From NCBI GenBank assembly GCA_036638975.1, contig JAVWJP010000006.1:27010-91009 (forward strand): a DNA stretch of 64,000 bases. Direction: 5' to 3'. A program made the position numbers and the translations under genes. The stretch comes from JAVWJP01 sp036638975 (GTDB taxonomy: Bacteria; Bacillota; Clostridia; Oscillospirales; Ruminococcaceae). The notes under the pieces are model-generated. The model saw only the letters and a program-made list of their open reading frames with translations, did not search any database and was not told the origin of the DNA. Shown one piece after another: positions 42,121 through 50,226 of this stretch. Each line of letters starts with the position of its first letter. The stretch's first letter is position 1.

Positions 42121-42172
42121 GACAAAAGCCGCCGTTTGTTACTTTATTGTAGCAAATATGGCGGCATTTGTC
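42121..42172. repeat. Long imperfect hairpin upstream of the HUH Rep gene
   Basis: GACAAA-GCCGCC-TTTG-TAC pairs with GTA-CAAA-GGCGGC-TTTGTC with single mismatches, giving a ~22-bp stem and a 6-nt loop. It sits between a terminator-like hairpin and the Rep start at 42259. Long stems near a rolling-circle initiator gene can serve as its origin, but no nick site can be named from this alone. Confidence 0.45.
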
Positions 42173-42258
42173 AAGCTAAAAAATGGCGCTGTTGGGCGCT
42201 TTTAAACCCTGATAAAGCTATTAAAATATCGCCCGACGCGAGGCAGGGAGAAAATGCC

Positions 42259-43074
42259 GTGAAGTATAAAAATCAGTACATAATTAAAACGACAGTTGCC
42301 GGCGAAACAATCGAAGTACAAAAAACGCAGTCATCAAGATATGGGCACGCCATACCTCGTTGTGAAAATATAGGGTCAACGCCGAGTGCAGTACAAAAGA
42401 TAAATCAAATTAACGCCGAGCGCACACTTAGGCAGCTTATAAACACAAACTTTTGCAATGATGATTACCATGTGGTGCTTACGTATAAAAAAAGCTTGCG
42501 CCCGCTCGATATAGCATCGGCCCGTCTTGAACTAAAGCTGGTGCTTCGCCGCTTGCGTGAAGATGCGAAAAAGCAGGGTATAGAAATAAAATACATCGGA
42601 GCAACCGAGATAGGAGAAAAGGGAGCTGTGCATCACCATATTGTTTTAAGCCATATTGACACACGCTTTGTAACGTCGGCATTTAAGCGGCGCATCACAA
42701 ATGCCGACGGAAAAAAAGAATGGGTGAGCCTTGGCACAGCTAGGTTTTATTCTCTTTGGAGCGACGGGCAGTATAAAGACCTCTCAAATTACATTATAAA
42801 GCAGACAAGCTTGACCTTGCGTAAGGCGGGCGAAAATGGCAAACGCTATTTTGCAAGCCGAAGCTTAAAAAAACCCGAAACAAAAAGCAATGTGGTAGAT
42901 GCCAAAGCATGGCGTAAAGTTCCTAAGCCGCCAAAGGGCTATATGTTTGACCCTGCTTTGCCGCTTGTAAATGGAGTTTGCGAGGTTACAGGGCTTGCAT
43001 ATCAGCGCTATGCGTTTATAAAAATTAAAACCTACAAGGCACGGTATCAAAATTATATGACAGGAGCGAATTGA
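42259..43074 (+). CDS. HUH rolling-circle replication initiator-like protein
   Basis: This 271-residue protein is related to the rolling-circle replication-associated (REP_ORF2/G2P) group. Motif 1 is V-V-L-T-Y-K. The HUH metal site is His125-His127 in A-V-H-H-H-I-V-L. The likely nucleophile is Tyr178 in Y-I-I-K. A Q-K-I-N-Q-I-N-A-E-R-T-L-R-Q-L-I-N-T-N-F segment is typical of this group before motif 1. GTG 42259 is chosen because GGGAGA lies 9 nt upstream and the conserved sequence starts soon after. Such proteins nick one strand to start replication of plasmids or filamentous and microviral phages; here one is in a tailed prophage. Confidence 0.75.
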   Translation: MKYKNQYIIKTTVAGETIEVQKTQSSRYGHAIPRCENIGSTPSAVQKINQINAERTLRQLINTNFCNDDYHVVLTYKKSLRPLDIASARLELKLVLRRLREDAKKQGIEIKYIGATEIGEKGAVHHHIVLSHIDTRFVTSAFKRRITNADGKKEWVSLGTARFYSLWSDGQYKDLSNYIIKQTSLTLRKAGENGKRYFASRSLKKPETKSNVVDAKAWRKVPKPPKGYMFDPALPLVNGVCEVTGLAYQRYAFIKIKTYKARYQNYMTGAN

Positions 43075-43076
43075 AA

Positions 43077-43415
43077 ATGACAAATGAAAAAGTATACGCA
43101 ATGATAGACGACCAAATATCGGCAGAGCCGGAGCGCAGCCATATGAGGCTACTTGCGCGGCAGCTAAAGGAGATTATAGCAGAAACCGAGGGCGCGGCAG
43201 AGCTTGTGGCGCAGGATTTGCAAAACGAAGACCTTAACTTAAAAAAGCTGGAACAAAATTTTGATGCCTTTGCAAGCAAGCATAAAAGCGGTGGAAAAAG
43301 CGTTATTTTCCCCGATGAAGCAGATGTTCTTATACGCGCGTTTTATGGAATACCTAAGGCGGAGCGCACAGTAAACAAGCCAAAAACAATATCGCTATTT
43401 GACCTTATGGCATAA
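43077..43415 (+). CDS. Small phage protein preceding PcfJ, possibly PcfK-like
   Basis: This 112-residue helical protein contains G-A-A-E-L-V-A-Q-D-L, a D-E-A-D-V-L-I-R-A-F-Y-G-I-P segment and ends I-S-L-F-D-L-M. It sits 12 bases before the PcfJ-like gene, the place where PcfK-like proteins are usually found, but I cannot confirm that family from sequence. ATG 43077 is preferred over TTG 43071, which overlaps the previous stop. Confidence 0.55.
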   Translation: MTNEKVYAMIDDQISAEPERSHMRLLARQLKEIIAETEGAAELVAQDLQNEDLNLKKLEQNFDAFASKHKSGGKSVIFPDEADVLIRAFYGIPKAERTVNKPKTISLFDLMA

Positions 43416-43427
43416 GGGGGCGGCATT

Positions 43428-45509
43428 ATGAAATTTGTTAAAAAAGTGCTTGAAGCAATACCACAGGAGCCATGCCCAAAGATTAAAGGCTTAAAAGAGC
43501 AGTACCAGCTTATTATGACGGCAAAAACAGCTGAATATGGCAGCGGGTGCATACTTGTCGCAACTTTTTTTAACCGTTCAACAAAAGCACCATATTGTAC
43601 AGCCTATTGTACCAAAGAGAAGTATATAGTCAAAATGCACGAAAGCGGAAAGTGGGTGAGCACCTCAATACAAAGAATAAAGCTGCCGCAAAATGACTAT
43701 AGCGAAATAAGCATCTATGACACTTTTATTGCCGATAAAAAACATGAGCGGGTGGGGATAAAGTTCTATGGCGACAAAACGGCAAAAAACACTTTTGAAG
43801 CAATAGAAAACAATTGCAATGAAAGGCTTTTTGCAAAGCAAAGTGCAAAATCGCAGTTGAACAGGCTTACTACAGCGGAGGTGATATCAGCGCTGCCGCC
43901 ATTGCCAAACGATATTGAGGAGCAAATATTAGATGGCCCGATGCGCAAGAGCCGCTACCTGTTTTATTGCCGCAAAAAAAGCAAAAACCCGCTTACCGGT
44001 GTTGCTAAACAAAGCTACTTTGGCTATTGCACACACTGCAAGAAAGAAAGCGAATTATATGATATCCCGCAACATAAAGGTGAATACATCTGCCCATACT
44101 GCGGCGCTGAGGTTACGGCGATGGCTCGGAATATTTCGCGCAGTAAGCTTGTAGAAGAATGTAATTATTTGGTGTGGGGTAAAACCGGCACGGCTGTTTT
44201 TGCACGAATTTTTAATGTATGGCGCGATTACACATGCACACCAGAGAATATACACACGCGTTTTTGTGAAATAGAAAGGTTTTATTTTAATTACGGACAG
44301 GCATATAAATTTTATTCCGAGTACGATGGCTTTCGGCGCTATGGCAAAGAATTTATATGGACAAAGGCAAACAGGGTAACAGAGGGCTGCTTTTATTATG
44401 ACAGCTACCCGCGCGCGCAGGGCTTTTTTACAGGTACCTGCGCCGAGCACAGCCACCTTGATGATTATATGGAGCTTTGCACGGAAAAAAACAAAAGCTC
44501 TAAGCCGCTTTGTTACCTTGCCGAATACGTAAAGCACAGTGGAATTGAGCACCTGCTGGGCTGTGGGCTGTTCAACCTTGTGTACGAAAAAGTAAACCAT
44601 TATGCAGAGGTAAGCCGCTTTAACTGGAGCGCACAGCGCCCGCGCGACATTTTACGTGTGACACAGCCGGAGCTTGAAAAAATAGCGGCATTGCAGCTAA
44701 GCGGCAAGCAAATAGCTGTTTATAAAAAGTTAAAGCCCTATGGCATAACACTTAACAAAGACGAAAACGGCACTGATATGATAAATTTTTATGCAGGATT
44801 GACGGAAGATAGTCAAAAGAAGCTGGACACTTTGGGAATTGCAAGGGTGATAAAATATTTAAAATATCAAAAGCGAAAAGCTTACCAAAATAATACAAGC
44901 TATAATCACGTTTTTTACGAGTGGAAAGATTTTCTTGATGCAGAAGCTAAGCTTAATTATGATATTACATCAGAATATAACCTATACCCGCCAAACCTTA
45001 AAAAGGCGCACGACAAAGTAACAAAGCTACTCCGCGAGCAAATTAAGCTGGAGGACAAAAAGCGCTGTGCGGCGCAAAATGCCGAGTGGGAAAAACAATA
45101 TAATGCACTAAAGGCTTTGTGCTTTACAGATGGCAAGCTGCTTGTTCGTCCTGTAAAAAGCCGTGAGGAGCTTATACATGAGGGCGAAGTGCTAGAGCAT
45201 TGCGTAGCGGGTTACGCCGACAGAGTGCGCACAATGAGAACACATGTTTTGCTTATACGCAGGGTGGAAGCGCCAAATGAGCCATATTACACACTTAATA
45301 TAAGTACAGAAGGCAACGTTATACAGTGCCACGGCTATAAAAATGATGTTGACCAACCCAACCACAGCCGCCCGCAGTTTATAAGAGATTTTGAACAGCT
45401 TTTTTTAACTAAGCAGGTGCCAAAGTGGCTTAAAGCTAAAAAAGCGCAGGAGAAAAAAGAGCGGGCAAAAAAACCGGAGCTAACACAGCGCATACAAATA
45501 GCAGTATAA
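43428..45509 (+). CDS. PcfJ-like phage/mobile-element protein
   Basis: This 693-residue protein resembles PcfJ, first named on conjugative plasmid pCF10 and frequent in Firmicutes prophages; the function is unknown. The C-terminal signature L-E-H-C-V-A-G-Y-A-D-R-V ... L-L-I-R-R ... P-Y-Y-T-L-N-I ... V-I-Q-C-H-G (about residues 590-640) is typical. Near residue 190-225 a zinc ribbon (C-T-H-C-K ... C-P-Y-C-G-A-E) is visible. It lies in the early replication block after the HUH Rep, so a DNA-processing role is reasonable (inference). Start with GGGGGCGG before ATG. Confidence 0.8.
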   Translation: MKFVKKVLEAIPQEPCPKIKGLKEQYQLIMTAKTAEYGSGCILVATFFNRSTKAPYCTAYCTKEKYIVKMHESGKWVSTSIQRIKLPQNDYSEISIYDTFIADKKHERVGIKFYGDKTAKNTFEAIENNCNERLFAKQSAKSQLNRLTTAEVISALPPLPNDIEEQILDGPMRKSRYLFYCRKKSKNPLTGVAKQSYFGYCTHCKKESELYDIPQHKGEYICPYCGAEVTAMARNISRSKLVEECNYLVWGKTGTAVFARIFNVWRDYTCTPENIHTRFCEIERFYFNYGQAYKFYSEYDGFRRYGKEFIWTKANRVTEGCFYYDSYPRAQGFFTGTCAEHSHLDDYMELCTEKNKSSKPLCYLAEYVKHSGIEHLLGCGLFNLVYEKVNHYAEVSRFNWSAQRPRDILRVTQPELEKIAALQLSGKQIAVYKKLKPYGITLNKDENGTDMINFYAGLTEDSQKKLDTLGIARVIKYLKYQKRKAYQNNTSYNHVFYEWKDFLDAEAKLNYDITSEYNLYPPNLKKAHDKVTKLLREQIKLEDKKRCAAQNAEWEKQYNALKALCFTDGKLLVRPVKSREELIHEGEVLEHCVAGYADRVRTMRTHVLLIRRVEAPNEPYYTLNISTEGNVIQCHGYKNDVDQPNHSRPQFIRDFEQLFLTKQVPKWLKAKKAQEKKERAKKPELTQRIQIAV

Positions 45510-45531
45510 AAAAATATAGGAGGAAGACAAA

Positions 45532-46530
45532 ATGGAAAAAACTACAGAACAAAATATTGCTTTAGCGGCGGCAGAACCCGCATACTCAGACAGGCACACA
45601 AAGGCAATAGAGCTGCACGAGGGAATAAAGGCAGATGTGCGCATAGTGGCGCATGGGTTAAGTGATATTGGCAAAAAATTAAAGCAAATGCGTGACGATA
45701 AATTATATATAGAGCTGGGTCACGCGAGCTTTGCCGACTATGGCAGGGCAATGCTTGGGCTGGAGCAAAGGCAGCTTTACAGCTATATACAAATTTATGA
45801 AGTCTATGGGCCGCATTTTATAGACGAGCACGCTGAGCTTGGAATAACAAAGCTGCTGCTGCTTACAAATATTCCGGCGCCGGAGCGAGATGGCTTTGTT
45901 GAAGAAAACGGCGTGGAAAGTCTTACAGTGCGTGAGCTGCGCGAAATGACAGAAAAATACAATAAAGCCGCCGAACAGCTTGTAATTTTAGGCGAAGAAA
46001 AAGAGGATAAGTCAACAGAGCTTGAGCATATTGCAGAGGAAAAAGAGCGTTTAAATAAGCTGATAAAAACACAAGAGATTGTTATAGCTGAAGCGAACAA
46101 AAGCTTAAACGACGAGCGGGCACGCTACCGCGAAACCGAAGAAACACTTGCACGGCAGCTTAAAGAAGCAGAGAACCGCCCAATAGACATTGCGGTGCAA
46201 GAGCCTAATGAGGAGGTCTTACAGGCTATACGTAGCGAGGAGGCAGAGAAAGCAAAGGCTGCTGCCGCAGAGGCGGTTAAGTCAAGCCTTATGAGTATAG
46301 AAAACGAAAAGGCAGAGGCACTTGCCCGAGCGGCAGAGCTTGAAAAGCGCCTAAGCATGGCAGCAAACAACGAGCTTGTGCAGCTTAATGTAATTTTTGA
46401 GCAAATGCAGGAGCTTGCCGACAAGGCGGGGCATTGTATAGCGAGGGTTGGCGGGGAAGATGAAGAGCAAGGCAAAAAGCTTTACACGGCGGCTTTAAGC
46501 ATTATAGACAGCTTAAAAGAAAAAATATAG
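45532..46530 (+). CDS. DUF3102-like phage protein with coiled coil
   Basis: This 332-residue protein has an N-terminal DUF3102/ParB-like helical domain (residues ~20-140; Y-I-E-L-G-H-A-S-F-A-D-Y-G-R-A and Q-L-Y-S-Y-I-Q-I-Y-E) then a long charged coiled coil (about 140-300). Similar phage proteins are thought to bind DNA, with no proven role. AGGAGG precedes the ATG. Confidence 0.7.
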   Translation: MEKTTEQNIALAAAEPAYSDRHTKAIELHEGIKADVRIVAHGLSDIGKKLKQMRDDKLYIELGHASFADYGRAMLGLEQRQLYSYIQIYEVYGPHFIDEHAELGITKLLLLTNIPAPERDGFVEENGVESLTVRELREMTEKYNKAAEQLVILGEEKEDKSTELEHIAEEKERLNKLIKTQEIVIAEANKSLNDERARYRETEETLARQLKEAENRPIDIAVQEPNEEVLQAIRSEEAEKAKAAAAEAVKSSLMSIENEKAEALARAAELEKRLSMAANNELVQLNVIFEQMQELADKAGHCIARVGGEDEEQGKKLYTAALSIIDSLKEKI

Positions 46531-46563
46531 AGATAATTTAACTTCAGATAGGAGGCAGTTTAT

Positions 46564-47016
46564 TTGTTTGCATTAACAAAGCGCGAGCTGTCACAGCTAT
46601 ATTATCTAAAACGAGAAATTATAATGCAGCAGCACCAGCTTGACAGCTTAAAGGTGTGTACAGAAAAAGAAAAAGCTGCCGACACTGTAAAAGGCTCAAA
46701 TGCGGAATATCCGTATAATTCGCGCATTTTTAGTGTGGACGGAATAGTAAACACGGCGGAATATAACCGCACAAAGCGCGAAATAGCAGAGCTTACAAAG
46801 CTTATACAGCATAACCGCGAAAAATGTGTGATAGAATATGAGCGCCTTACGCGTGCCATTATGGAAATTGACGACAGTCTAATGCGGCAGCTGCTTTTTT
46901 ACCGATACATAAACGGTTTTTCGTGGGTACAGGTTGCAAAGCACATTGGAGGAGGTAACACGGCAGATAGTGTGCGAATGGCACACGAGCGTTTTTTACA
47001 TTTGCAGACAAAATAA
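46564..47016 (+). CDS. Sigma-like late-gene regulator (DUF1492/ArpU-type)
   Basis: This 150-residue protein has a sigma-70 region-4-like C-terminal HTH (R-Y-I-N-G-F-S-W-V-Q-V-A-K-H-I-G-G-G-N-T-A-D-S-V-R near residues 117-141) after an N-terminal helical part. Proteins of this kind switch on late genes in Firmicutes phages. TTG start with AGGAGG 8 nt upstream. It lies just before a repeat-rich promoter region and the packaging genes, the expected place for a late activator. Confidence 0.8.
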   Translation: MFALTKRELSQLYYLKREIIMQQHQLDSLKVCTEKEKAADTVKGSNAEYPYNSRIFSVDGIVNTAEYNRTKREIAELTKLIQHNREKCVIEYERLTRAIMEIDDSLMRQLLFYRYINGFSWVQVAKHIGGGNTADSVRMAHERFLHLQTK

Positions 47017-47018
47017 AA

Positions 47019-47053
47019 GTTGTTCGTTTTGTTCGTTTTGTTTGTGGTATATT
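47019..47053 (+). promoter_or_regulatory. Candidate late promoter with tandem GTTCGTTTT repeats
   Basis: Three near-direct repeats of TTCGTTTTG/TTTG (47022-47044) end 3-4 bases before a TATATT -10-like box (47048-47053). No TTGACA is present; the repeats take the -35 place, as expected for a promoter used with a dedicated phage activator such as the sigma-like protein just upstream. Confidence 0.5.
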
Positions 47054-47077
47054 TCTATTATGAGAACTTATGTAAAA

Positions 47078-47114
47078 GCAGAGCCGCCGGGTGTAACAGC
47101 TATGGCGGCTCTGC
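47078..47114 (+). terminator. Hairpin in the late leader
   Basis: A perfect 11-bp stem GCAGAGCCGCC / GGCGGCTCTGC, loop of 15, followed by TTTATATTT. It lies about 20 nt after the candidate late promoter. It may be a terminator, an attenuator or an antitermination element. Confidence 0.5.
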
Positions 47115-47171
47115 TTTATATTTGCAAAGGTAAATTTGCCGCGCAATATAAAAAAGTGAGGTGTTAAATAA

Positions 47172-47534
47172 ATGCCGATGAAACCGTTGAAACCGTGCAG
47201 ACACGCAGGCTGTACCGAGCTTACATCAAGCACCTTTTGTACAAGGCATATGCCGCCATTAAAGGACGTGCGCGAAAGCGCAAGCAAGCGCGGCTACGGT
47301 TACAAATGGGCAAAGAGCAGGGCGTGCTATTTGGCAGAACACCCATGGTGTGCCGAATGTGCAAAGCATAACAGACAAACACCCGCAACAGAGGTGGACC
47401 ACAAACAGCCGCATTGCGGCGACATGAAGCTGTTTTGGGATATTACCAACTGGCAGCCGATTTGCCATAGCTGCCATAGCGCTAAGACTGCAAAAGAGAA
47501 CGGCGGCTTTGGCAACGCTAAAGCTAAGTATTAA
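47172..47534 (+). CDS. HNH endonuclease
   Basis: This 120-residue HNH nuclease has the motif E-V-D-H-K-Q-P-H near residues 76-83, N-W-Q-P-I-C-H-S-C-H near 94-103 and zinc Cys pairs (C-A-E-C, C-H-S-C). An HNH gene directly before the terminase genes is typical of long-tailed phages in which it helps the terminase cut cos DNA. ATG with GAGGTG upstream. Confidence 0.9.
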   Translation: MPMKPLKPCRHAGCTELTSSTFCTRHMPPLKDVRESASKRGYGYKWAKSRACYLAEHPWCAECAKHNRQTPATEVDHKQPHCGDMKLFWDITNWQPICHSCHSAKTAKENGGFGNAKAKY

Positions 47535-47771
47535 ACATAAAAACAGGTAAATTATACATAAAAACAACAGCTTTTTAGTGAAAACAGCATATTAAAACAT
47601 TGCGTGTATAAAAAAGTAACAAATAAAGCCATGTAAAAATGTGTTTTTGCGGATATAAGGTAAGAGTACCCCCCGCCTATACATAAAAACAGCTTGCCGC
47701 GGCAAGACCATGAAGCCATAGAGAGAAGAAAAAAACTCCCAAAATGAAAACGCAACAGAGGTGAGGCAAAA
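47535..47771. other. Intergenic terS leader, candidate cos/packaging region
   Basis: This 237-base AT-rich gap has no gene. It holds three copies of ACATAAAAACA (about 47534, 47557, 47683) and a C-rich TACCCCCCGCC stretch near 47669-47680. Its place between HNH and terS, plus short repeats that could bind TerS, fits a cohesive-end packaging site. The cut positions cannot be derived here. Confidence 0.35.
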
Positions 47772-48329
47772 ATGGGACGACCGCCAAAGCCGGTTATTAT
47801 TTTAGAAAACGAGCAAAAATCGCACAGGACAAAAGCGGAGCTGGACACACGGCGCAAGGCAGAAAAATCCCTTGAAAGCGGTGTTTCGCTGCGCGAATGG
47901 AAGAGCACAAAGGAAAACGACATTGCACACAAGGAGTTTTTAAGGTTAAGCAAGCTGCTTGCAAACCTTAAAAAAAATGATGCGCTATACCAAAATGTTA
48001 TAAACCGCTACGCGCAGCTTATGGCGGAATGCAATGACTTTGAAAAAAGGCGCGAAAGCCTTTATGCTTCGGCAGAAAAGCTGGAGGCGCGCTATTATGA
48101 CGGTGAAGCTTGCGAACTGAATGACAGCGAGTTTTATAAGCTGCTGACAAAAATGCAAGAGCAGGTTATTGCTTGTGACAAGCAAGTACAGGCTAAGCGC
48201 AAAATGATGTTTGACATTGAAAAAGAAAATATTATGACTATTGCATCGGCGCTTAGAAGTATACCTAAAAAGCCCGAGGAAGAAGCCGAGGATGACCCGA
48301 TGGCGGCGCTTTTGGGCAGACGCGCATAA
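47772..48329 (+). CDS. terS: Phage terminase small subunit (P27-like)
   Basis: This 185-residue protein has the M-G-R-P-P-K-P start and a helical DNA-recognition region typical of P27-family small terminase subunits, with a basic linker and an acidic end E-E-E-A-E-D-D-P. It should recognise the packaging site and hand DNA to TerL. GAGGTGAG precedes the ATG. Confidence 0.85.
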   Translation: MGRPPKPVIILENEQKSHRTKAELDTRRKAEKSLESGVSLREWKSTKENDIAHKEFLRLSKLLANLKKNDALYQNVINRYAQLMAECNDFEKRRESLYASAEKLEARYYDGEACELNDSEFYKLLTKMQEQVIACDKQVQAKRKMMFDIEKENIMTIASALRSIPKKPEEEAEDDPMAALLGRRA

Positions 48330-48333
48330 ACGG

Positions 48334-48353
48334 TTTTGCAGTTGACTGCAAAA
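48334..48353. repeat. 20-bp palindrome, copy 2
   Basis: Arms TTTTGCAGT / ACTGCAAAA, four bases after the terS stop codon; reverse complement of the copy at 41820-41839. It can form a hairpin but has A-rich rather than T-rich sequence after it on the + strand. Confidence 0.6.
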
Positions 48354-48388
48354 AAATAGAAATGGCTTTTTAAAAAACCAAAAAGGGG

Positions 48389-50011
48389 GTGAGGGGGTGC
48401 AGCCGATTGTGTGAGCACTTTGAACAAAGCTATGCAGATTACGCAGTAAGCTTTATTGAATGCCTAAAGCATGGCGATGATTTTTACGGACAGCCATTTT
48501 TGCTTTTAAATTGGCAAAAAATAGCTATATCACAGTTTTACGGTACATTGCGCGATGAAGCACTGCGCAAATACCAATATTTATATCTTGAGATACCTAA
48601 GAAAAACGGTAAAAGCGAGCTTGCGGCGGCGCTTGCGCTATTCCATACCTTTGCAGACGGCGCTACAGACGGAGAGGTTTACGCCTGCGCCGCTGATACC
48701 GCAAATGCAAGTATTATTTTTAAAGCAGCACTTTCAATGCTGAGGCAGTGCCCTGCACTTATGAAGCGCGCAAGGATAAAAGAAAGCACGCGCGAGATAA
48801 AAGATAAAATCTCTGGCACAGTTATGAAGGTGCTTAGCGCCGAGGCGTTCTCTAAGCATGGCTACAAGCCTACCTGTGTTATTTTTGACGAGCTGCACGC
48901 ACAGCCTAACCGCGAGCTGTGGGACGTTATGACCTTTGGCGCAGGCTCGGCGCGCAAACAGCCGGTGTGGATAGTTTTAACAACGGCAGGCAAGGACCCC
49001 GACAGGGCGAGTATTGGCTGGGAAATACACCAAAAGGCACGCAAAATTTTAAATTACAGAGCGGGCGACACGCAAAACGGTGTAGATAACCCTATATGGC
49101 TGCCGTTTATTTTTGGTATGCCCGATGACCCTGAGCAGTGCAAAAAAATAGATATTTACGATGAAACACTATGGTATAAATGTAACCCGTCGCTGGGGCA
49201 CACAATAAAAATTGAAACATTACGGCAAGAGGCGCTTGATGCAAGTCAAAGCGAAGCGTCGGAAAGGCTTTTTCGATGGCTTAGGCTTAACCAATGGATA
49301 AGCGTTAAAGCCGTGGGCTGGCTGCCTCTTACACTTTTTGATAATACCGAAAAATACATACCGCACGAAAAACTTTTTGGCAAGCGCTGTTATTTGGGGC
49401 TTGATTTATCTTCAACCACAGATTTAACCGCACTTGTTGCGCTGTTCCCGCCGCAAGAGGGGCTTTGTAAATGGCATACGCTTTTTTACCCATATATACC
49501 TACGGACGGAATAGCCGAGCGCAGCCGCCGTGACCATGTAGATTTTGAGGGCTGGAAGCAAGGCAAATATATAGAAACAACAGAGGGGGACTGTGTTGAC
49601 TATGATTACATAGAAATGAAGATAACAGAAACGGCACACAGCTTTGCCGCAAAGCTGCTGGGTACGGACCAGTGGAACAGCCGTATGCTTACACAGCGGC
49701 TTATGGAGCATGGCGTAGTTGAGGTCATAGAGATTTCGCAGAGTATGGCGGGAATGTCCTCCGCCATGAAAACATTGGAGCGCCTAATGCGGCGCGGCGA
49801 GCTGACGCACGAGGTAAACCCCTGCGCGCGGTGGAACTTTGGCAATGTGCGCTGTGCCGTGGACGGCAACGAAAATATAAAGCCAATGAAGAATAAATCC
49901 ACAGGGCGCATAGATGTTACCGTTGCATGGATAAATGCTATGGCAGCCGCAATGCTTAAAGAAAAAACGGATTTAAACGCGATTATAAATTCGGGTGAAT
50001 GGAGTATGTAA
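48389..50011 (+). CDS. terL: Phage terminase large subunit
   Basis: This ~540-residue packaging motor has an ATPase domain with a Walker A-like P-K-K-N-G-K-S (about residues 70-76) and Walker B-like V-I-F-D-E-L-H, and a C-terminal RNaseH-like nuclease starting with G-L-D-L-S-S-T-T-D (Asp339) and ending with a D-V-T-V-A-W segment. It cuts and pumps DNA into the prohead with TerS and the portal. The start is uncertain: GTG 48389, or TTG 48407, which has GGGGG about 9 nt upstream. Confidence 0.95.
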   Translation: MRGCSRLCEHFEQSYADYAVSFIECLKHGDDFYGQPFLLLNWQKIAISQFYGTLRDEALRKYQYLYLEIPKKNGKSELAAALALFHTFADGATDGEVYACAADTANASIIFKAALSMLRQCPALMKRARIKESTREIKDKISGTVMKVLSAEAFSKHGYKPTCVIFDELHAQPNRELWDVMTFGAGSARKQPVWIVLTTAGKDPDRASIGWEIHQKARKILNYRAGDTQNGVDNPIWLPFIFGMPDDPEQCKKIDIYDETLWYKCNPSLGHTIKIETLRQEALDASQSEASERLFRWLRLNQWISVKAVGWLPLTLFDNTEKYIPHEKLFGKRCYLGLDLSSTTDLTALVALFPPQEGLCKWHTLFYPYIPTDGIAERSRRDHVDFEGWKQGKYIETTEGDCVDYDYIEMKITETAHSFAAKLLGTDQWNSRMLTQRLMEHGVVEVIEISQSMAGMSSAMKTLERLMRRGELTHEVNPCARWNFGNVRCAVDGNENIKPMKNKSTGRIDVTVAWINAMAAAMLKEKTDLNAIINSGEWSM

Positions 50012-50028
50012 AGGGGGTGTATATTGCA

Positions 50029-50226
50029 GTGAAAAATATAAAAAAAGCAATGCGGGAGCTTTTAAAAACAGCGTCAAAGCTTATGCCGGATATTTTGGCA
50101 CTGGCGGGCGGGTGCTTTGTTGCGGCGGGTGTGTTTATGATTTATACGCCGGCAGGTTTTATAATAAGCGGTTTTTTGCTTGTGACTGCGGCGGTAATTT
50201 GGAGCAAAGGGGGCTATAACTTTTGA
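50029..50226 (+). CDS. Small phage membrane protein
   Basis: This 65-residue protein has a basic N-terminus and two closely spaced hydrophobic segments (about residues 24-42 and 43-58). GTG 50029 is chosen for its GGGGG about 10 nt upstream. It lies between terL and portal, where small membrane proteins occur in related prophages. Function unknown. Confidence 0.5.
   Translation: MKNIKKAMRELLKTASKLMPDILALAGGCFVAAGVFMIYTPAGFIISGFLLVTAAVIWSKGGYNF

Noticed and set aside
42136..42258. Longer start for the HUH Rep-like gene at 42136
   Set aside because: This start lies in the stem of the long hairpin, lacks a ribosome site, and the added residues do not look like part of the family; GTG 42259 fits better.
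43985..44110. Zinc ribbon inside the PcfJ-like protein considered as a separate transposase or primase domain
   Set aside because: Only two CxxC pairs without any catalytic motif around them; better read as an internal structural zinc site.
47060..47167. 35-codon open frame in the late leader
   Set aside because: It reads through the perfect hairpin at 47078-47114 and has no ribosome site, so the coding appearance is probably chance.
47535..47771. Three ACATAAAAACA copies considered as a CRISPR-like array
   Set aside because: Repeats are only 11 bases, unevenly spaced (23 and 126 bases), and there are no cas genes.
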